64,000 nucleotides of DNA from the NCBI GenBank assembly GCA_033085395.1, contig JANQBS010000073.1, positions 62,001-126,000 on the forward strand, given 5' to 3'. Below, one piece after another: positions 20,401 through 30,416 of this stretch (the stretch's first letter is position 1; every line of letters begins with the position of its first letter). The notes below the pieces were generated by a model. That model worked only from the letters and a program-made list of their open reading frames with translations, was not told the DNA's origin and did no database searches. The translations under genes were made by a program, and so were the position numbers. This DNA comes from Xanthoparmelia taractica (taxonomy: Eukaryota > Ascomycota > Lecanoromycetes > Lecanorales > Parmeliaceae).

Positions 20401-22650
20401 TCAACATATTAACAAATCAGAACCGGTTTTTCGGCACAGGTCAAGACAGCACTGTAGACATGCGCTGCCCCGAATGACAAAGGGGCATTCAGAGCGGATA
20501 GCATCTAAGACGCTCACAGCAAACATTCGGAGGCCAGCATCCCCATCGACGGCAATTACACCGATTCGTCTTTCTGCTCCTAAAGATCTTTGTTTTGGGG
20601 ACGGCAGAAAAGGTCCCATGTAAACCGATGACAGGTCTGGTCTGTCAAGGGGCGACGCTCTATCATGCGGACAGGCTCTAAGTATCAGAGCACGGGAGAG
20701 ATTCCCCAGAATCTCCGACGCTTGCCCGACAAATTCTCCACAGGTAGGAAAAACCTCAAGGTAGCCATCACGACGAATGACTTTCCATTCCAGCCTCATG
20801 TTGGGTAGAACGTTGAGCGGTTCAATGACAGGACGAGAAAGCAGCATTGATACTCGATCGGCCGCATTTGAGTTTCGGAAAGAGAAACAAGTCTTGAGAT
20901 CGATACCCCTGTTATAAACCTCCCCGTCGAAAAACAACAAACCAGGTGCCCAACTCAGCATAAGATACCCAGGCTGGCATATACTCCTAGTCTCGAAGAC
21001 TCTAGGATAAACAGCTTGCCCTTTGTAGCAGGAAATAACCCATCTTCCCATATCTAAGTCCGTGTGTCCAATAAGTGTAAGTGCCCGGAGGAGTATATTG
21101 TCAGATTCGCAGACTGCGGGCTTGCCGTATTTGAGTATTTCACGTATTGCTTGCGGGAAAGCAGACTGCGCATAGTCGTCGTCGTAGTAACCGTGATTAA
21201 GAGATACTAGAAGCGTTTCTGGGCCTTCAAAGATTGATAGCGCAAGGATATTTGCAGAATAGGAGGAGATGTTAGACAAGAATTCCTCCCCACTCCAACA
21301 CATTACGTCACTCTCTTCTGTTCTGTAAGGTGGTATGGGCCGTCCTTGACAGTGTTTGCACCTGCAGTTCTTCGCAAGATTGCGCAAGTGTAGGTGTACA
21401 AGAGGCAAATCCGAGATCAGTTGACCATCGTCTAAGCGCTGTATATTTCGCTGGCTCTCCGAGTTTAAGATACGGGTAAGGAGGTTAGAGATTATAAAGT
21501 CTTTTGGAAAGGGTTGGATATGGTGTTTACTATTAAATGTGGCGAGCCGTTCTGTTTCAGGGGCACGTTGTTCGGCTTCCACAATCCCTGCCTTATTGAA
21601 CTCTTTGGTTTGAATCATTGGTTGTAAGAGCTCGCAAGTCTGTTTGAGTGCGTATGGAAGCGCTTCGCACATAGCCCTATACGCGAGGGATCCTTCTCCG
21701 CCCATCTCTCGACACGTCATCCGGCCCAAGCACTCGATAGTAACCATGCCAGGGTGACTTCGTGCGGCTAATCGCTCAGTTACTTCTGATATCAGTAAAT
21801 CTGCAGGACTATCTATGCTTCTCTGGACAGCGATCTCAAAAGCACAAGCTTTTGCGTCGTTCTCAGTGAAGAGGGTTACCTGTGAAGCAGGCTGATCGAG
21901 CAGAACCTTTCCATTTGGCAGGATTGTAGACGGTGGTACTGCCAGACACCACCTTGTAAACGCCATCACCCACGGGGCACATAAAGTGGTTCGAATGGTG
22001 ATAGCAGTAGCGTCACCGAGTCTATTGAGCTGCCTAAATGCCTCGACCAGCTTCGATATACCATCGATCCCCGGAGTTTCCATCAATTCCGTTGAGTCGC
22101 GCCGTCGCCTCCCGTGACCTCGTTCGGAAGAAGCTCTAAGACCACCCAAAAGCAATATTTGATAGCCTACCCAAATATCCGTGAAACCTGATCGATTGAC
22201 CCTATGCTCCATCACAGCCAACAGATCCTTCAAATGCCTCGCAGTAGGGAGTAAGGTTTTGTCGGTAGCGGAATCCATCAACATCACACTGAGGGCATTG
22301 GCTCCTTCGAACATATCCACGGAAGAAACTAAAGCAGCCGCCAATCCCAGGAATTGGACTCCGGCGAGGCTTCGGGAAAGCTGAGTTGCGGAATCGTTTG
22401 CAGAATACCCGATTTGTGCAGACATAAACCTTAAGTACTTGGGCCCGGAGACTTTGATGATGAGATCTTCCATCTTCTTGTTGGTCTCTGGACACATTGC
22501 TAGCGTGGCGCCGAACTTCTCGCAGGAGATGAGGGCCAGAGGTTGCACGTTGTCGCTCGTTGCTGCACGCATGACATCTTTGAAGACCGCGATAGTCGTA
22601 CTTGCTGCTGAGCCCAGGGACCACGTCAAAGACGTATCGACGTGGGCCAT
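20401..22650 (-). CDS. Conserved fungal protein of unknown function, 749 residues
   Basis: A single uninterrupted exon from the ATG at 22650. The sequence has the look of an expanded Pezizomycotina family of uncharacterised proteins. The N-terminal 200 residues are helical and well ordered: a WSLGSAASTTIAVFKDVMRA start, then K.EDL..KVSGPKYL.FM..QIGYSANDSA..LS..LAGVQFLGLAAALV, then SATDKTLLPTARHLKDLL. A middle region has VEAFRQLNRLGDATAITIRTT.CAPWVMAFTRWCL. A CRCKHCQG cluster lies in the second half. The C-terminus holds a Trp/Gly-rich region with LLFFDGEVY. I see no catalytic motif, signal peptide or membrane helix. Genes like this are commonly found in accessory regions together with STAND genes, which fits the ankyrin gene 1.5 kb away, but a shared function is inference. 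The gene appears intact. Confidence 0.85.
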   Translation of the reverse strand: MAHVDTSLTWSLGSAASTTIAVFKDVMRAATSDNVQPLALISCEKFGATLAMCPETNKKMEDLIIKVSGPKYLRFMSAQIGYSANDSATQLSRSLAGVQFLGLAAALVSSVDMFEGANALSVMLMDSATDKTLLPTARHLKDLLAVMEHRVNRSGFTDIWVGYQILLLGGLRASSERGHGRRRRDSTELMETPGIDGISKLVEAFRQLNRLGDATAITIRTTLCAPWVMAFTRWCLAVPPSTILPNGKVLLDQPASQVTLFTENDAKACAFEIAVQRSIDSPADLLISEVTERLAARSHPGMVTIECLGRMTCREMGGEGSLAYRAMCEALPYALKQTCELLQPMIQTKEFNKAGIVEAEQRAPETERLATFNSKHHIQPFPKDFIISNLLTRILNSESQRNIQRLDDGQLISDLPLVHLHLRNLAKNCRCKHCQGRPIPPYRTEESDVMCWSGEEFLSNISSYSANILALSIFEGPETLLVSLNHGYYDDDYAQSAFPQAIREILKYGKPAVCESDNILLRALTLIGHTDLDMGRWVISCYKGQAVYPRVFETRSICQPGYLMLSWAPGLLFFDGEVYNRGIDLKTCFSFRNSNAADRVSMLLSRPVIEPLNVLPNMRLEWKVIRRDGYLEVFPTCGEFVGQASEILGNLSRALILRACPHDRASPLDRPDLSSVYMGPFLPSPKQRSLGAERRIGVIAVDGDAGLRMFAVSVLDAIRSECPFVIRGSACLQCCLDLCRKTGSDLLIC

Positions 22651-23551
22651 TGCGGTAAGTCGCCCGTGCGTTTGTGAGTTTAGGAGGCTGGAGGTGGGGT
22701 ATATTTAAATGCAGATTTCGCCGGCATCTTGATAGCCTTGCTGGAGATGGGATCACCTGACATGCGGGGCTTCGCCGGCATTTTTGGTAGCCTTGTAGCG
22801 TGTACACCTGCCGTAAGCAGTTAAAAGCTGCTCAGTAGCCGTAGCCTTGCCTGCTTCTGATTCCTAGACATATTCTTGAAGCCAATTCAGCTCCTCCCAG
22901 CACATCAACTTCACAAGTCAATACCGCTACCATGACATCCTCAGGCACAAGCGAAGGCTCCAGTACAGCTGTGACGACACAACCTCCCGATTCCCTGTAA
23001 ACAAAACGCCTCTCTTTATTCAAGACTGTCATAGACAATCAAGACAAAAAGCTGAGAAAGTAGTACGGCAGATAGTGGTCGTGGAGTCGTTGTAGGTAGG
23101 TCCTCTGTGAACAGAATGCCTCTATTAAGATGATTATAGACGAAGAGCGCGAGAGGATTAGGATAGTAGAGCAAATAATGGTGGTGGAGTCTTGGTAAGG
23201 TAGGTAGGGTGGTAATACGTTGTATATGACGGAAAGGAGGGAAGGGACGAGGGAGGATTTTTTTTAAGTATTGTATTAGTGGGAAGTGGGCTAGTGTTCT
23301 AGTGTCAACACATACTCAGAATGTTACAGCTCTTACAGCTCGTACATCGATTCGAGCGTAGCTCTAAGAGGCAGCAGTGCGTGGATCTCCATGAAATGAT
23401 TAATTGCCCTCTATGCTAACAATGAAAGAAAAAGGTGTCCTGTCGTAATATATCGTCATCGTAAATAACCGCAAGCTCAACCCTCTCATCCCAAAAACGA
23501 ATTCATCAGAACCATTACCCAACATCACCCCATCATCCCACCCCCACAACC
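22651..23551. other. Intergenic region with short local duplications
   Basis: No gene is supported. Two related 24-25-bp words (TTCGCCGGCATCTTGATAGCC and TTCGCCGGCATTTTTGGTAGCC) lie about 57 bp apart near 22717 and 22775, probably in the promoter of the 749-residue gene. A diverged pair of roughly 105-bp tandem copies follows (see 22995-23208). A 68-codon minus frame at 22832-23038 has no recognisable domain. Confidence 0.5.
22995..23208. repeat. Diverged tandem repeat, two copies of about 105 bp
   Basis: Copy A (22995-23101) and copy B (23105-23208) share in the same order ACA(A/G)AA(C/T)GCCTCT, AT(T/A)AGAC(A/G)A, GATAGTGGT / AATAATGGTGG, GTGGAGTC and a terminal TAGGTAGG. They differ by many substitutions and small gaps. 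It may be an old duplication of an intergenic or transposon-derived segment. Confidence 0.6.
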
Positions 23552-24322
23552 TCAATAATAATCATCCCTCCCCTTCCGCCCCCCTCCACTCCTCCTCTCA
23601 TACCTCTCATAATCCTCATCACTACTATACCCATCCCCGTCCCTCCTCCTCCTCCTCTCCTCAACATGACTCCTCGCCCTCCTCTTCCCCTCCCTCTCAT
23701 CCCCCCCCGGACTCAACAACCCCTCCACCTTCTCCCTCACCCCATCAAACAACCCCCCTCCACTCGACCTCCTCCTCCCATGATGCCGACTCCCCCCTTC
23801 CCTAGCATACGGATCCTCCTCCGCCCTCTTCCTCTCCCTCCTCTTCTCATACCCACGCTCTAGTTCATGCGCCCCGACCGCACCCGCGATGATCCCGCCC
23901 ACAGTTTTCAAATTGCTCCCATGACCCGCTTTATGTCCGAGCAAGCCGCCAGCAGCGGCGCCCGCGAGCGTAGCGCCCCATTCCGCGCCGCGGCTTTTGG
24001 AGCGGCTGCGGGAGCGGGAGCGAGCGTGGTCACGGTCGTCGTCGCGGCCGTGGCGCGATTGCGAGCGCGATTTGTGGTGGTGGCTGCTGCGGGCGCGGTT
24101 GGGGTCGAGGTAGTCTGAGGAGGAGGGGGGGCGGTAGGAGGATTGCGAGAGCTGCATGTTGGATTGGGAGGGGTAATAGGTGCTTGATGTGGAGCCGTGG
24201 CGGGTTGTGAGGGCGCCGGCGTATTGATCTGAGGATGATGCGGGGGCGTATTGGGTGGGGTTGTAGGTTGTGGTGGTGGCGGGGTAGTCATAGGCGGGGT
24301 GTTGGCGGTATGGGTCGCTCAT
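23552..24322 (-). CDS. Glycine-zipper, Arg/Ser-rich protein
   Basis: Single exon, 256 residues. The N-terminal 70 residues are Tyr/Pro/Ser/Gln-rich and disordered. A His/Ser/Arg-rich section with RSRSRSRSKSR follows (about 80-108). Residues 110-150 form a glycine-zipper segment, GATLAGAAAGGLLGHKAGHG then a hinge and GGIIAGAVGAHELERGYEKRRERKR, as in fungal glycine-zipper 2TM proteins; the two small hydrophobic stretches may insert in a membrane as a hairpin. The C-terminal 100 residues are highly charged (Arg/Glu/Asp/Gly) with a short helix LFDGVREKVEGLLSP and end in DDYY. The DNA of the 3' half is skewed: pyrimidine-rich on the plus strand. The role is unknown; related fungal proteins are often stress-induced. 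Confidence 0.8.
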   Translation of the reverse strand: MSDPYRQHPAYDYPATTTTYNPTQYAPASSSDQYAGALTTRHGSTSSTYYPSQSNMQLSQSSYRPPSSSDYLDPNRARSSHHHKSRSQSRHGRDDDRDHARSRSRSRSKSRGAEWGATLAGAAAGGLLGHKAGHGSNLKTVGGIIAGAVGAHELERGYEKRRERKRAEEDPYAREGGSRHHGRRRSSGGGLFDGVREKVEGLLSPGGDEREGKRRARSHVEERRRRRDGDGYSSDEDYERYERRSGGGRKGRDDYY

Positions 24323-25461
24323 GGTTCTTCTTGGGTGTGGTTTGGGAAGTTGATTGATGAGTGTCGCTTCAGATGTTGATGTTATAGAAGATGTAGGAGA
24401 TCACCCCAGGCAGAGAATGAGGTGAGTTTTGTAAGAAGGTGGGAGAAGGCTGATGTGAGCGAGTCGATGCTTAGCAATAGGCGCAGTCTCTGATAGGGCT
24501 GACGCTAGCAACCCTTGGGTGACGTTGAGCCAAATCAAATAACGCTGCCGCTGAGCCGCTCTTATTCCGTTGGGACAAGTCTGTGAGCGGACAAGGCGGA
24601 GTCGAGATTTCCATGCACGACGTGCATGAAAAACGTATCAACCTTGCTTAGTATCGGAAGGCCTCGCTGAAAGCCTAGGTTCGCCACAGCCACAACTCTC
24701 TAAGCTTTGCCATTTCCTCTTTATGCAAATTTTTGAGAACTCAATATCAGTCGCTGTCCTCCGCACAGGCTGACAGTGCATGATATTTGGTGCTGGAAGC
24801 GCTGAGCGATTTCATTTGTGTTTACTCATACTCATGATTTACTCTCATACTCAACGTGTAATGCCATAGTGGGTAAATAAGTCCGCTGCATACCAGCGTG
24901 CGGCCACCTTCTATCAACCCTTCTATACTATAAATCTAACATAAACATGTATCCGAACAGCTTCGGTGATCCCTAGATCCTTAAACCTGAGTTTTCGTGA
25001 AAGTCTTGAGCTCATTGTGCCCTGGCTTCTCGTAACGATCCCTTTTTTCCAAATTGCCTTTGCAATCTCTCTCGCTCTCGCATCGCTGTTGACATCACAG
25101 CGACTATTGCCACGAACTTCATTTTCCTTTATCCATGCGCACGAAGCGTTTGACCCTGCAGCTTTCCGAGTATTTTGCATCCATGGTGTTAACGAAGACA
25201 TGGATTCAGCAACAGGACCTCGCGAATTTTTGCAGTAACGAAAGTCCCTCCGTTCTTTTGTCCACCTATTCTTCAACGCTTGGGGGGTAAGGAACCAGCA
25301 CTCGTCGTCTTCGTTTCGACCTGGCAAAAGCTTGTTTCAATGGCGTGATGTATGAGGGTCGGGGTCAAGATTCTCTGCCGACTTTCTCCCGCAGCCCCGC
25401 GCAAAATAGTCGGCAGAGAATTCTGACCCTCGGTACACTGTCTCGAGACGAAGAATCATCC
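24323..25461. other. Intergenic region
   Basis: No supported gene. Upstream of the glycine-zipper gene (24323-24500) is its likely promoter. A minus-strand 134-codon open frame at 24923-25327 has no recognisable domain and an odd composition, so I do not call it. A near-perfect inverted repeat at 25362-25429 lies just past the stop of the GT31-like gene. Confidence 0.5.
25362..25429. repeat. Inverted repeat / hairpin next to the GT31-like stop codon
   Basis: Arms 25362-25382 and 25409-25429 are 21 nt each and pair at 19 of 21 positions around a 26-nt loop; the arms contain GTCGGCAGAGAAT and its complement. The similarity extends outward in part (GAGGGTC words beyond each arm). It begins 32 bp downstream of the minus-strand stop at 25462, so it would form a stem-loop in the 3' untranslated region. 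It could equally be a small palindromic transposon footprint. Confidence 0.75.
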
Positions 25462-26970
25462 TCATAAAGGAGCGTCCTTGCTTCGAGTCCAAAAGAGCTC
25501 ATACAGAATATCCGGCTCCTGGTCCAAAGCTCTGTAAACGTAGTACTGCCGAACACCCCCCTCGTCCGCCTTGGCATCCAGAAATTTGTATTGAATCTTC
25601 CCCTCCACCTTCGGCCTCAGCGGGCCGATAGAATGTTCATAGGCCGTCATGAACGAATTGACCTCTCGGGTCGGCATGAAGGTATCCTCAACCTTGTCCA
25701 TATCCTTGCTCTTCACCAGTTCAGCCAAGGTATTCGGTTTCGTGTACGTCGAGATGGAGAATCCATTGCTGAGAACCGTGTTTGAGCCGAACTGCCATCG
25801 TTGCAGGAAGCAATCGCCGCAAATGTCCGAGACAAGGTGCATCGTCGCCATGGGGTATGTATTCAGCGCTCTGTCTTCCGGCTTTTGCTCGAAATGCCAT
25901 CCCGTCTTCCAGTGGTGCAGAGACAGTGGCAAGCGGCCGCTTTCGTAGAAGCCGGAGAGGTCACCAGCGAGATCGGTTTGGTGGAGTTCACTTATAGGCT
26001 GGAGTTTGGTTGTGGTGTGCCTGGTAATACACTCGAATACCCTGATATCCCCCTGGTTCGCGGTTGACTCTCGCACGCAGGTGTCGTGATAGGCATTGAT
26101 CTGAGCCGCTAGCGGGATCGAGAGAAACGTTCCCCCACCTCCGAAAGACATCATGCCGTAGACCATTATCGACCACCAATCCTCCGACATGGCGCCAAGA
26201 TACCATTCCTTTGACGAATCGTAGGTAGCAAGTGTGTCCACTAATGAGTGGATCGAAGGCAGGAAAGTGTCGTCATCCAAAAGAGAGATCCACTGAGTTG
26301 CAGAATCTCTCTTCCCGTATAGGATCTTGACAAGGGAGAAGTATCGGACCTGCATCGAACTGCCCTTCGATGCTCCAACGACCGTAGCATCTATACCGAG
26401 TCTCCGCATACGGCTTTCCAGCGCCGCCATTTCCTTTTTGCCTGGTGTAGCCTCTCCAAATTTAACAGCCAAGACGATGAGCCGGGCATTGGTGTGAGCC
26501 AGGGATCTCTGAAGGTGTGGTATTGAGTCTTCCATGCGCTCGATGTAGGTCGAAATACCGAAGATGATATGAGAGGCGTTCGCAGGATGCCTTGGGAAAA
26601 TAGGTACTTCTAATGTGAGCGGAGGGAAGCACTGTTCCAGCCCCCGATCGGGAGACTCGACGGGGTCGACGAGCTGGACGTTTGATAGTAAGGGAGCATC
26701 GATCTGTGTGAGAGAAGTCCGGCGGAGGTTTGGATTAGGTGTTACAATTATGTCGCGACGAGCATATTTGATGGGAAACTTGATGTCCAGGTCCGTCAGC
26801 CGCGTGAGCATTCCAGAACATCCTCCTTGGTTATTCTGCCCAGGGGTTTTTGGCTGATCGGTAGATTTTGGGGGAAATCGTGGGGAAACAGAATGAACGC
26901 GGAGACGCAAGAGAATGAGGGAGCCGCAGAGGAGTAAGACAACGGCTATGGTGCGACTGCCCAGGATCAT
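25462..26970 (-). CDS. Type II membrane glycosyltransferase, GT31/Fringe-like
   Basis: Single exon, 502 residues. Residues 7-23 form an N-terminal signal anchor (TIAVVLLLCGSLILLRL), after which a Pro/Gln-rich stem leads to a lumenal catalytic domain from about residue 130. The metal-binding DxD-type motif appears as LLDDDTF (DDD at 232-234) after the WISL strand, and a GGGGTFLS segment (277-284) matches the acceptor-side glycine loop of Fringe-type GT31 and the related DUF604 enzymes. Further on are ...DIRVFECI and LHHWKTGWHF, then a Cys pair in DICGDCF. Such enzymes transfer Gal or GlcNAc to glycans in the Golgi; the donor and acceptor cannot be read from the sequence. The gene looks intact and ends 33 bp before a strong inverted repeat. 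Confidence 0.78.
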   Translation of the reverse strand: MILGSRTIAVVLLLCGSLILLRLRVHSVSPRFPPKSTDQPKTPGQNNQGGCSGMLTRLTDLDIKFPIKYARRDIIVTPNPNLRRTSLTQIDAPLLSNVQLVDPVESPDRGLEQCFPPLTLEVPIFPRHPANASHIIFGISTYIERMEDSIPHLQRSLAHTNARLIVLAVKFGEATPGKKEMAALESRMRRLGIDATVVGASKGSSMQVRYFSLVKILYGKRDSATQWISLLDDDTFLPSIHSLVDTLATYDSSKEWYLGAMSEDWWSIMVYGMMSFGGGGTFLSIPLAAQINAYHDTCVRESTANQGDIRVFECITRHTTTKLQPISELHQTDLAGDLSGFYESGRLPLSLHHWKTGWHFEQKPEDRALNTYPMATMHLVSDICGDCFLQRWQFGSNTVLSNGFSISTYTKPNTLAELVKSKDMDKVEDTFMPTREVNSFMTAYEHSIGPLRPKVEGKIQYKFLDAKADEGGVRQYYVYRALDQEPDILYELFWTRSKDAPL

Positions 26971-27333
26971 CCTAGATGAGATGGATTACCTTCTTGGCTG
27001 TCTTGCTTCGAAAGCGCAGCGCGCACTTTTCGAATTGTAGAGCCGTCGCTTGACAGTTATCGAGTGTGGGCTAGTATTCAACTCCAATGATGCCCAAAGA
27101 TCCTTTTTGTTGAACGGCAAAGTTCTCAGATTGCCAAAAGTGAGTAGCGATTGTTTTGGCGGTGCAGGACGAGCTTAAGAGACGACCTGTCGCGAGAAAC
27201 CATGGCAAAGTAATGAAAGAAATCAAATGATCATCATGAAAAGCACGCGACGTTGATGGTCCAACAATATCAATATAATTTCGCTATACTGTGATGATGA
27301 GACAGAAAAGAAAGGAAGCAAGAAAGAAAGAAG

Positions 27334-27399
<66 letters not shown>

Positions 27400-27828
27400 A
27401 AAACAACCAACAAAAGCACCCCGAGGTTCCAACAACACCATCAAGATACCCTAATCAGGACTCTGCATAGTATCATCATCCAAGCCTTCTGATTGGCCGC
27501 TAGTTGCAGGATCACTTTCACACCAACGTTAGTAGCCACGCGGCTCGTGCGCGCCCGTCTGCACCTTCCAAAAGTTTTAAGTTTCCCGCTAGCAAGTACA
27601 GCCGTGGCATTCATGCTCTGATTGTTGCATGACCACGGTGATGTGACCACGTACATTTCTTCTGGTATGCAAAGCCATGTACGATATCTTCTTATTCTCC
27701 AAAACACATCTTTTTCGACAGCGCGTCGCAGCCCAAGCAAGGAGATGCTGCCTCCCTTTCTCAACGCCAGTGCCTATTATTGCTTTATTGAACAACAACC
27801 CCGTACACGCCTTGGCAAATCCCTCATC
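26971..27828. other. Intergenic region with an (ACAG)n microsatellite
   Basis: The promoter of the GT31-like gene should lie in 26971-27200. Then comes the tetranucleotide tract at 27334-27398, and 27440-27800 holds no supported gene. Open frames across the tract are artefacts of the repeat. Confidence 0.6.
27334..27398. repeat. (GACA)n microsatellite, about 16 units
   Basis: An uninterrupted run of GACA units from 27334 to 27398, preceded by a GAAA/GAAG-rich purine stretch (27303-27333). Likely variable in length between strains. Confidence 0.97.
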
Positions 27829-29482
27829 CTAATCATGCCAAATATCCACGCCTAACCTCTGTCTCTTCTTCGATGGCGTAGCGCAAAGGTCTCGGTAGTT
27901 CTGAGCCAGTGACCTCTTCTTCCCTCTATGGCCTGTTGATGGAGGCGTCGGTAGCTGTGAACATTCCTTCCCTCTGCCTTCCTGCATGACCGCACATTTG
28001 GCAGAGGTCGACTCCAACTGGTCGAGGAGCTGGGAGCTGTGGTCCGGTATCCGCCTATACTTCTTCTGTGGCGATGTGGGCAACATGAACCGGGATGCTT
28101 TCCCAATTGGAACGGTACTGTTCTCGAGAGGCCCTTTTTTCTTCGGTGTCACGACGACTCTCGGTTGAGGGGGTTTCTGTGGACTGGAAACGCCAGCCGT
28201 CAATATATTCTCTTTGTCATCCGATGATTTGACTGCCATGACTTCATCTCTGATGGTCTTCGGTACCCTTTCGTTGTTTGCCTTCTTCACCTGCATCTTG
28301 AGGCCTGGCTGTATTTGAAACATATCCGGCCGATGTTTCCTCATCGCGTCAACCCACGTGTCGCAGTCCATTGAGACCCAGTAGTCCAACACACCCTTCC
28401 AGACACTCTCTGATGGCCTCGAGAGATTTACGAAGACCACTTTCCCCTTCCCTCCTGCCTTTGCATGTACGGCCTTTGCGAATTCTCTCACCATCGTTTT
28501 CAGGCCATGAACATGGAGAGAAGTGCCCAAGATTAGCAGCACATCGGGATTCATGGTTAAATCCGAGGCAGTGAGCTCCCCCACAGCATCCGCAGAAGGG
28601 TGTTCTTCTCCATACAGCACAACATTCGGCCTCAACGTTCCAATCTTGGTTCCGCGCTTCCCTCGATCCTGCCGGTCTTGATTCGCCGCCGCACAAAGCT
28701 GGCATGTTGGAGCCTTTCCACTGAGCAGCCGTGTGCTATGCCGATCTTCCCATTCACATGTCCGCTGGCAGAGTGTACACCTCAAGACTCTCAAGTCACC
28801 GTGCAGTTGTACAACTTCACATCCGCCGTCGAGATCGGCCCCCGGCTGCGTCCGTGCTAGCAATCTCTGACCCTCCATTGATTTCTTGGTGAATCGCGCT
28901 CGATTACCCTTTCCCTGATTCATGTCCGTATTCAACCCTTCCCTTGCTTCCAGTCCATCGATGTTCTGCGTGTAGCATCTGACCAACTTCCTGGTGTCTC
29001 GTAGGGTTCTGATGAAGCGATGTGTAGATGTGGCTCTCTTGACTTCTTCGCGGATCTTTCTGCAGAGAGATGCGATGAAAGTATAAAAGACAGATGTGCT
29101 GATGGGATCTTTCCACAATTGGGAATCAAAGAGGTCTTTGCCTTTGACGTTGTTGGGGATCGAGAGGGGTATACGTTTTGGATTAAGAGAGGAAGATGGA
29201 CCACCGGAGGGTTTGCTTGTGGCATTGCCAGATGTTGGGGCTAGGGGAATGGCGTCGCGTTGGGCTTGTATGAGTGAGTAGAGTCCTTCTTCCGAGCGGA
29301 AGTCCTACAGCGGCGATTAGCCAACGCCTATTGCAATAGAGCGACTTTACGCTTACTGGTATGCCACAATTGGTTGATATCCCAGCACCGGTGAACACAA
29401 TGACTTTCTTGGCCGCTGCAAGTGTATTGGCGATATTCTGAAGCTGTCGATTGTTCTCTGGCGTGACCTCAAGTATAGCCAT
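27829..29482 (-). CDS. NAD-dependent histone deacetylase, sirtuin of the Hst3/Hst4 type
   Basis: Removes acetyl groups (H3K56 in Hst3/Hst4 relatives) using NAD, linking chromatin to DNA replication and repair. Exon 1 is 29357-29482 and exon 2 is 27829-29304; the 52-nt intron splits the NAD-binding motif, which becomes GAGIS...GIPDFRS (from residue 32). The product is 533 residues. QNID (155-158) and the catalytic His in VVQLHGDL (about 210) are present, with zinc ligands C218/C221 and C243/C246, then LRPNVVLYGE and GTSLHVHG (about 302). Residues 400-533 form a tail with a KEN motif (406-408), several S/T-P-x-K/R sites (428, 453, 518) and basic stretches ending TPSKKRQR, a likely nuclear signal. 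The insertion between QNID and the catalytic His is longer than in yeast. All catalytic residues are intact. Confidence 0.93.
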
Positions 29483-30416
29483 GCTGAAGAACTTTCGAAA
29501 AGCAAGTTCAATTGGATGTCATGTTAGGTTTGAATGCTCGGACTACCATTGCGAAGGACTTGGATGCTGAAGAACTCCAGTGGAGGAGAAATCTCTTGTG
29601 GAGCGAGCTTGTGAATTAATGACTTTGCTTCTGGCAGTCACGGTCGGTTTCCTAGAGGACGCGACTCGGAGACGCGCCTTATCTTAGCGCACCGATTATC
29701 TGCATATCTTGGCGCCAAGGAACGTTTGTCCATAAACCTTCCCCACTTTTGCAAAAGGCTTCATTTATCTACCTCATAAGTGGACCTTCAGCGCGATAGT
29801 GAGTCCATCAGCCATCATTATTCTCCTTCGTTACAGTGTAGCCATTCTGTATTCATTTGGTGCCGAGACCGGCGAGCGACCGCGGCAGTTGTTCGGGAGG
29901 GAGGATCAAGCACTCAACTTCAAGCTCTCCTCCGATATATTACATTTTCAGAGACCTTTCATTGTTACACCTCTTCTTTATGTGCGTAAGCCAACCCTGC
30001 ATTTTTCCCATTCTAGATCCTAGTCTTCACAACGAGATCCGGAAAATCTACATCATAGTGCGCTACATACTACAGCGGATAAGAATATTCTATATAGAGT
30101 ACTCCGTACAGCATCCGGCTCCTTATCCTACCTTACTATGTGACGTTTAGCATGTATTCCAGACCTGTGCCGGGGCTTTGGTTTTTGAGAGGGTTTCTAC
30201 GTAGGGAGGCGTTGTTGTAGACGAGTAGTGGGTTGAATACCGATACCTAGTACCTTCAGGCTCTCACTCAGAAGAATCTTGAGTGGCTGGCAAGGGTCGT
30301 GATTGATAGATGACTATTTTTACTCATCTCCGTCTGCCGTTAATGAAAGTATGTTGCCACAACAGAACCCCTCTACACAGTCATTGTTCTCTCCCAAACC
30401 GCCATCCAGCACCACA
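29483..30416. other. Intergenic region
   Basis: The sirtuin promoter is expected at 29483-29760. I see no gene. The stretch 29780-30150 has only short conflicting open frames. Confidence 0.5.

Noticed and set aside
23908..24291. Pro/Thr/Ala-rich alternate frame in the glycine-zipper gene
   Set aside because: An overlapping frame of the real gene with low-complexity content.
24923..25327. 134-codon minus-strand open frame
   Set aside because: Odd composition, no domain, and the opposite strand is open too over the same region; I cannot support it.
27223..27444. Open frame with CLSV repeats
   Set aside because: A direct product of the (GACA)n microsatellite.
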